DNA of 8,674 bases, from NCBI GenBank assembly GCA_015058265.1, contig SVCR01000055.1:1-8674 (forward strand). Reading direction: 5' to 3'. The stretch is from Clostridiales bacterium. Lineage in GTDB: Bacteria > Bacillota_A > Clostridia > Peptostreptococcales > Anaerovoracaceae. Below the pieces are notes generated by a model. The model did not search any database. It was not told the origin of the DNA and was given only the letters and a program-made list of their open reading frames with translations. The translations under genes and the position numbers were made by a program. Positions within the stretch are counted from its first letter, which is position 1, and every line of letters begins with the position of its first letter. Below are positions 6,095-8,674 of the stretch, piece by piece.

Positions 6095-6832
6095 TTACTT
6101 TCTGTTCATAACCTGGCTGAACACTTCTCCGATAGGTTCTCTGATGACCAGCTCAGCTATGTTGTCTGCCTGAGTCGCGGACATGTTGATCAGTACGAGA
6201 TGCTTTCCGCGGAAATATCTGATAAGTCCTGCTGCCGGATAGACTATAAGGGTCGTTCCTCCGACGATAAGCGTATCCGCGTTCATTATCGCATTGACTG
6301 CGCCATCGATCACATCCTGATCGAGGCCTTCTTCATACAGGACTACATCCGGTTTGATCCTGCCGCCGCACTTGCTGCAGTAAGGGACGCCTTCTGCGTC
6401 AAGGACAGCATCCACATCATAGAACGCTCCGCATCTCTCACAGTAATTGCGGAGAGTTGATCCGTGCAGCTCATATACCGTCTTGCTGCCGGCCTTCTGA
6501 TGAAGCCCGTCTATGTTCTGAGTGACTACGGCTCTGACCTTACCTTGTTTCTCAAGCTCGGCGAGGGCCTTATGACACGCGTTAGGCTGAGCTTCTTTGT
6601 ATATCAGTTTATCCTTGTAAAATTCGAAGAAGTCCGCCGGATGGTTCACATAGAATGTGTGTGAGATCATCTCCTCAGGGGAAACTTCCCTTCCCAGATC
6701 CTGATTATACAGACCGCTGGCACTGCGGAAGTCAGGAATGCCGCTCTCAGTCGAAACACCTGCCCCGCCGAAGAACACGATATTATTGCTTTCATCTATT
6801 ATCTCACAGAGCTTTTTTATTTCAGCATTCAT
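6095..6832 (-). CDS. Sir2-family NAD-dependent protein deacylase
   Basis: This 245-residue sirtuin should remove acyl groups from protein lysines, using NAD+ and producing nicotinamide and O-acyl-ADP-ribose. The NAD-binding GAGVSTESGIPDFRS (23-37), TQNIDGLHQKAG (104-115), catalytic His123 in ELHGS, and a zinc Cys4 site (Cys131, Cys134, Cys152, Cys155) are intact. The usual GTS loop reads GGTTLIVYPAA (191-201). The region where SIRT5/CobB-type desuccinylases carry Tyr-x-x-Arg reads FYKDK, so plain deacetylation is more likely, although this is inference. It resembles the compact class U type such as the Thermotoga enzyme. The ATG at 6832 has AAGGGGG 8 nt upstream. It lies 51 nt after the alcohol dehydrogenase gene on the same strand and may share its transcript. 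Targets are unknown. Confidence 0.95.
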   Translation of the reverse strand: MNAEIKKLCEIIDESNNIVFFGGAGVSTESGIPDFRSASGLYNQDLGREVSPEEMISHTFYVNHPADFFEFYKDKLIYKEAQPNACHKALAELEKQGKVRAVVTQNIDGLHQKAGSKTVYELHGSTLRNYCERCGAFYDVDAVLDAEGVPYCSKCGGRIKPDVVLYEEGLDQDVIDGAVNAIMNADTLIVGGTTLIVYPAAGLIRYFRGKHLVLINMSATQADNIAELVIREPIGEVFSQVMNRK

Positions 6833-6883
6833 TCAACACACCCCCTTGTAATCTGCCTGCTGCGTTGGCGTTCACCGCTTCTG

Positions 6884-8068
6884 CTACTTCAGTCCGGCTG
6901 CCATCATGTATATATTGAATATGTCCTCTGTATTGAGCACCTTGAAGTTTCCTATCGTTCTGGCATCATTGAATGTTACGCCGAGAGCTGCCTTGCGGCA
7001 TGCGGCCTCATCAAAGTCAAGGCCGAGTCCCTTAATATCTGTAGGCATATTGATCGACTTGAAGAACTCCTCGAATTTCTCGATAGTCTTAACAGGGTCG
7101 CTTTCACCGAAGACTCCTTCTCCCAGCTTAGAGAATCTTGCCGGATCGACATCCAGCACGTATCTGGCCCATGATCCCCAGATAGCGGCAAGACCTGCTC
7201 CGTGAGCAACATCATACTCTGCCGAGAGCTCATGCTCTATCTGGTGGCAAGACCAGTCTCCCTTATTGGCGTTGCCCGCTGCCATGAGTCCGTTATGCGA
7301 GATGGAGCCTGCCCACATGAGGTTGGCTCTGGCGTCATAGTCATCAGGATGCTCAAGAGCGACAGGTACGTTGTCCATGACCTCTCGAAGCAGCGCGAAC
7401 GAAAGCTTGTCAGTCATATCGAGCGCATATCCCTGATGGAAGAATCTCTCCAGTGTATGCATCATGATATCCGTCGAGCCGGATGATGTCTGATATGCAG
7501 AAACTGTATATGTCAGTTCAGGATCGAGCAAAGCGAATTTGATCCTTCCGTAGTCGGTATTTACGCCTCTCTTGTAGACCGGATCTGTTTCATCGTTGGT
7601 CATGACAGATGAGTCGCTCATCTCCGAGCCTGTAGCCGAGAGTGTCAGGATGACACCTACAGGAAGAGTTCCCTCTACTTTGCGCTTACCGCAGTAGAAG
7701 TCCCATACATCTCCGCCGCCATATACTCCGTAGCCGATAGCTTTGGCACTGTCGAGGACTGATCCTCCTCCTACGGCAAGTATGAAATCTATGCCTTCAC
7801 TGTTTACCAGCTCGATGCCTTTTCTGACGAGGGAAACTCTCGGGTTAGGAACGACTCCTCCGAGCTCCGTATAGCGGATACCGGCCTCGTCAAGCTCTGC
7901 TTTGACCTTGCCGAGCAGACCGGATCTGATCACCGAACCCGAACCGTAGTGCAGCAGCACATGTGACGCGCCGTTTTCTTTCAGGACATCGGCAGCTTTG
8001 TCCTCTGCTCCTTTGCCGAAATAAACATGAGTAGGTGTAAAGTATTCCATTATTGCCATAATAACCAT
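6884..8068 (-). CDS. iron-containing alcohol dehydrogenase, butanol dehydrogenase (BDH/YqhD) type
   Basis: This 394-residue group III alcohol dehydrogenase should reduce aldehydes to alcohols (or the reverse) with NAD(P)H in the cytoplasm. The cofactor region has HYGSGSVIRSG (40-50) and GGGSVLDSAKAI (100-111), with TLSATGSEM (142-150) after it. Metal ligands fit Asp200 and His204 in STDIMMHTLERFF, His275, and His289 in a CHQIEHELSAEYDVAHG block; His279 is the extra conserved His. The layout TPTHVYFGKG near the N-terminus and DWSCHQIEHELSA point to the BDH/YqhD branch, which often prefers NADPH; the real aldehyde is unknown. Starts at 8068, 8059 and 8050 are all in frame. AAAGGA is very close to the first and about 12 nt from the second, so the start is uncertain by up to six residues. 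It is upstream of the sirtuin gene and downstream of the glucosidase. Confidence 0.94.
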   Translation of the reverse strand: MVIMAIMEYFTPTHVYFGKGAEDKAADVLKENGASHVLLHYGSGSVIRSGLLGKVKAELDEAGIRYTELGGVVPNPRVSLVRKGIELVNSEGIDFILAVGGGSVLDSAKAIGYGVYGGGDVWDFYCGKRKVEGTLPVGVILTLSATGSEMSDSSVMTNDETDPVYKRGVNTDYGRIKFALLDPELTYTVSAYQTSSGSTDIMMHTLERFFHQGYALDMTDKLSFALLREVMDNVPVALEHPDDYDARANLMWAGSISHNGLMAAGNANKGDWSCHQIEHELSAEYDVAHGAGLAAIWGSWARYVLDVDPARFSKLGEGVFGESDPVKTIEKFEEFFKSINMPTDIKGLGLDFDEAACRKAALGVTFNDARTIGNFKVLNTEDIFNIYMMAAGLK

Positions 8069-8145
8069 CCATCCTTTCTTGTCTGATCAATACATGGTCG
8101 ATTCGCGTTCCGGCCCGGAGTTAAGCTCCGGCAAACCGGCAAAAT

Positions 8146-8674
8146 TTATTTTACTTCCTCAAACAGTACCGCCTCGTACGGTCTGAGTGTCATTTTCTGT
8201 CCGAGTATCTGCCCTTCATAATTCGACAGCACGATCCTCATATCACGGATGTCAAAGTCCGCAGGGATGTCGCATGTCGTTTTTCTTCCCGTAAAGTTGC
8301 CGGCAACGAAGAGACGTCTTCCCTCGTAGGTTCTCGAATAGCAGACCAGCCTGCGGTCATCAGGTCTGTATTCTATTGTATCTCCGTATATCAGCGCCGA
8401 GTCAGCTTTTCTCACAGAGAGGAGCTTCTGATAGAATCTGTATACAGACTTATCTGAAGCGAGGTCAGCCTCGACGTTGATTTCCTTATATGCCGGATTG
8501 ACCTTCTGCCATGTCTCGGCTCCTGTGTTGAAGCCGGCGTTGACCGATCCGTCCCACTGCATAGGTGTCCTCGCGTGATCTCTTGCGCCGTACCTGATCA
8601 TCCTGAATGCCGCGCCGCCCGGAATACCCATCTTCTTCATCGTGTTGAAAACAAATCTCGACACGGGATCCTTG
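8146..8674 (-). CDS. GH13 alpha-glucosidase (oligo-1,6-glucosidase-like), N-terminal part missing
   Basis: The last 176 codons of a glycoside hydrolase family 13 enzyme are present; the gene continues beyond the right edge, so the GTG near 8664 is internal. The conserved block ARDHARTPMQWDG, followed by NAGFNTGAETWQKVNPAYKEINV, is characteristic of GH13 oligo-1,6-glucosidase, dextran glucosidase and trehalose-6-phosphate hydrolase relatives (subfamily 29/31 type). After it come the last barrel helix (about VYRFYQKLLSVRKADSALIYG) and a C-terminal beta-sandwich ending RPYEAVLFEEVK. The catalytic Asp/Glu/Asp lie off-window, so activity and exact substrate (isomaltose, maltose, sucrose or trehalose-6-phosphate) cannot be judged. 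It should be cytoplasmic and release glucose from small alpha-glucosides. The TAA at 8146 is 77 nt before the dehydrogenase start. Confidence 0.92.
   Translation of the reverse strand, partial: KDPVSRFVFNTMKKMGIPGGAAFRMIRYGARDHARTPMQWDGSVNAGFNTGAETWQKVNPAYKEINVEADLASDKSVYRFYQKLLSVRKADSALIYGDTIEYRPDDRRLVCYSRTYEGRRLFVAGNFTGRKTTCDIPADFDIRDMRIVLSNYEGQILGQKMTLRPYEAVLFEEVK

Noticed and set aside
8110..8139. Hairpin in the gap between the glucosidase and dehydrogenase genes (CCGGAG-ttaag-CTCCGG with outer CCGG arms), considered as a terminator.
   Set aside because: No U-run follows it on the minus strand, the only strand with genes here; it could be a weak attenuator or processing structure, but that cannot be shown.
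1..8674. Defence system, prophage, transposon or CRISPR content.
   Set aside because: All recognised genes are metabolic, transport or protein-modifying; no integrase, transposase, terminal repeat or repeat-spacer pattern was seen.

Overview
The window looks like a stretch of chromosome from an anaerobic Clostridia-type Firmicute. The reasons are strong GGAGG-type ribosome binding sites, tightly packed short-gap operons, moderate GC, and a gene set common in that class: a YedF/DUF3343 pair, a stand-alone E2-like acyltransferase-fold protein, an iron-type butanol dehydrogenase and a GH13 alpha-glucosidase. This placement is inference from style and gene content; no rRNA, tRNA or other marker gene is present.

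From about 4880 down to 1, five genes run on the minus strand as one apparent operon: a HAD phosphatase, an MFS transporter resembling the SLC45/sucrose-transporter group, a cytoplasmic glycerophosphodiester phosphodiesterase, an E2-like protein without the catalytic histidine, and an ABC exporter cut by the left edge. Junctions are a 14-nt overlap and gaps of 4, 5 and 36 nt, so translational coupling is likely. A transporter, a phosphodiesterase and a phosphatase together would suit uptake and stepwise breakdown of a small substrate, but the substrate cannot be read from the sequence.

An intergenic region (4881-5162) separates this operon from a divergent two-gene plus-strand unit, yedF and a DUF3343 gene. 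Both belong to selenium/sulfur carrier-type families. The unit has AT-rich promoter-like sequence upstream and ends at a strong hairpin terminator (6044-6070), which probably also serves the convergent gene beyond it. The GC-rich half of the intergenic region (about 4905-5040) is unexplained and carries a 50-codon minus-strand ORF of doubtful reality.

From 6095 to the right edge three genes lie on the minus strand: a sirtuin deacylase, an iron-containing alcohol dehydrogenase just upstream of it, and the C-terminal part of a GH13 glucosidase that runs off the window. I see no mobile element, CRISPR array, RNA gene, prophage or defence system. Most of the window is ordinary metabolic chromosome. 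The items most worth a second look are the E2-like protein with His replaced by Glu and the unexplained intergenic block.
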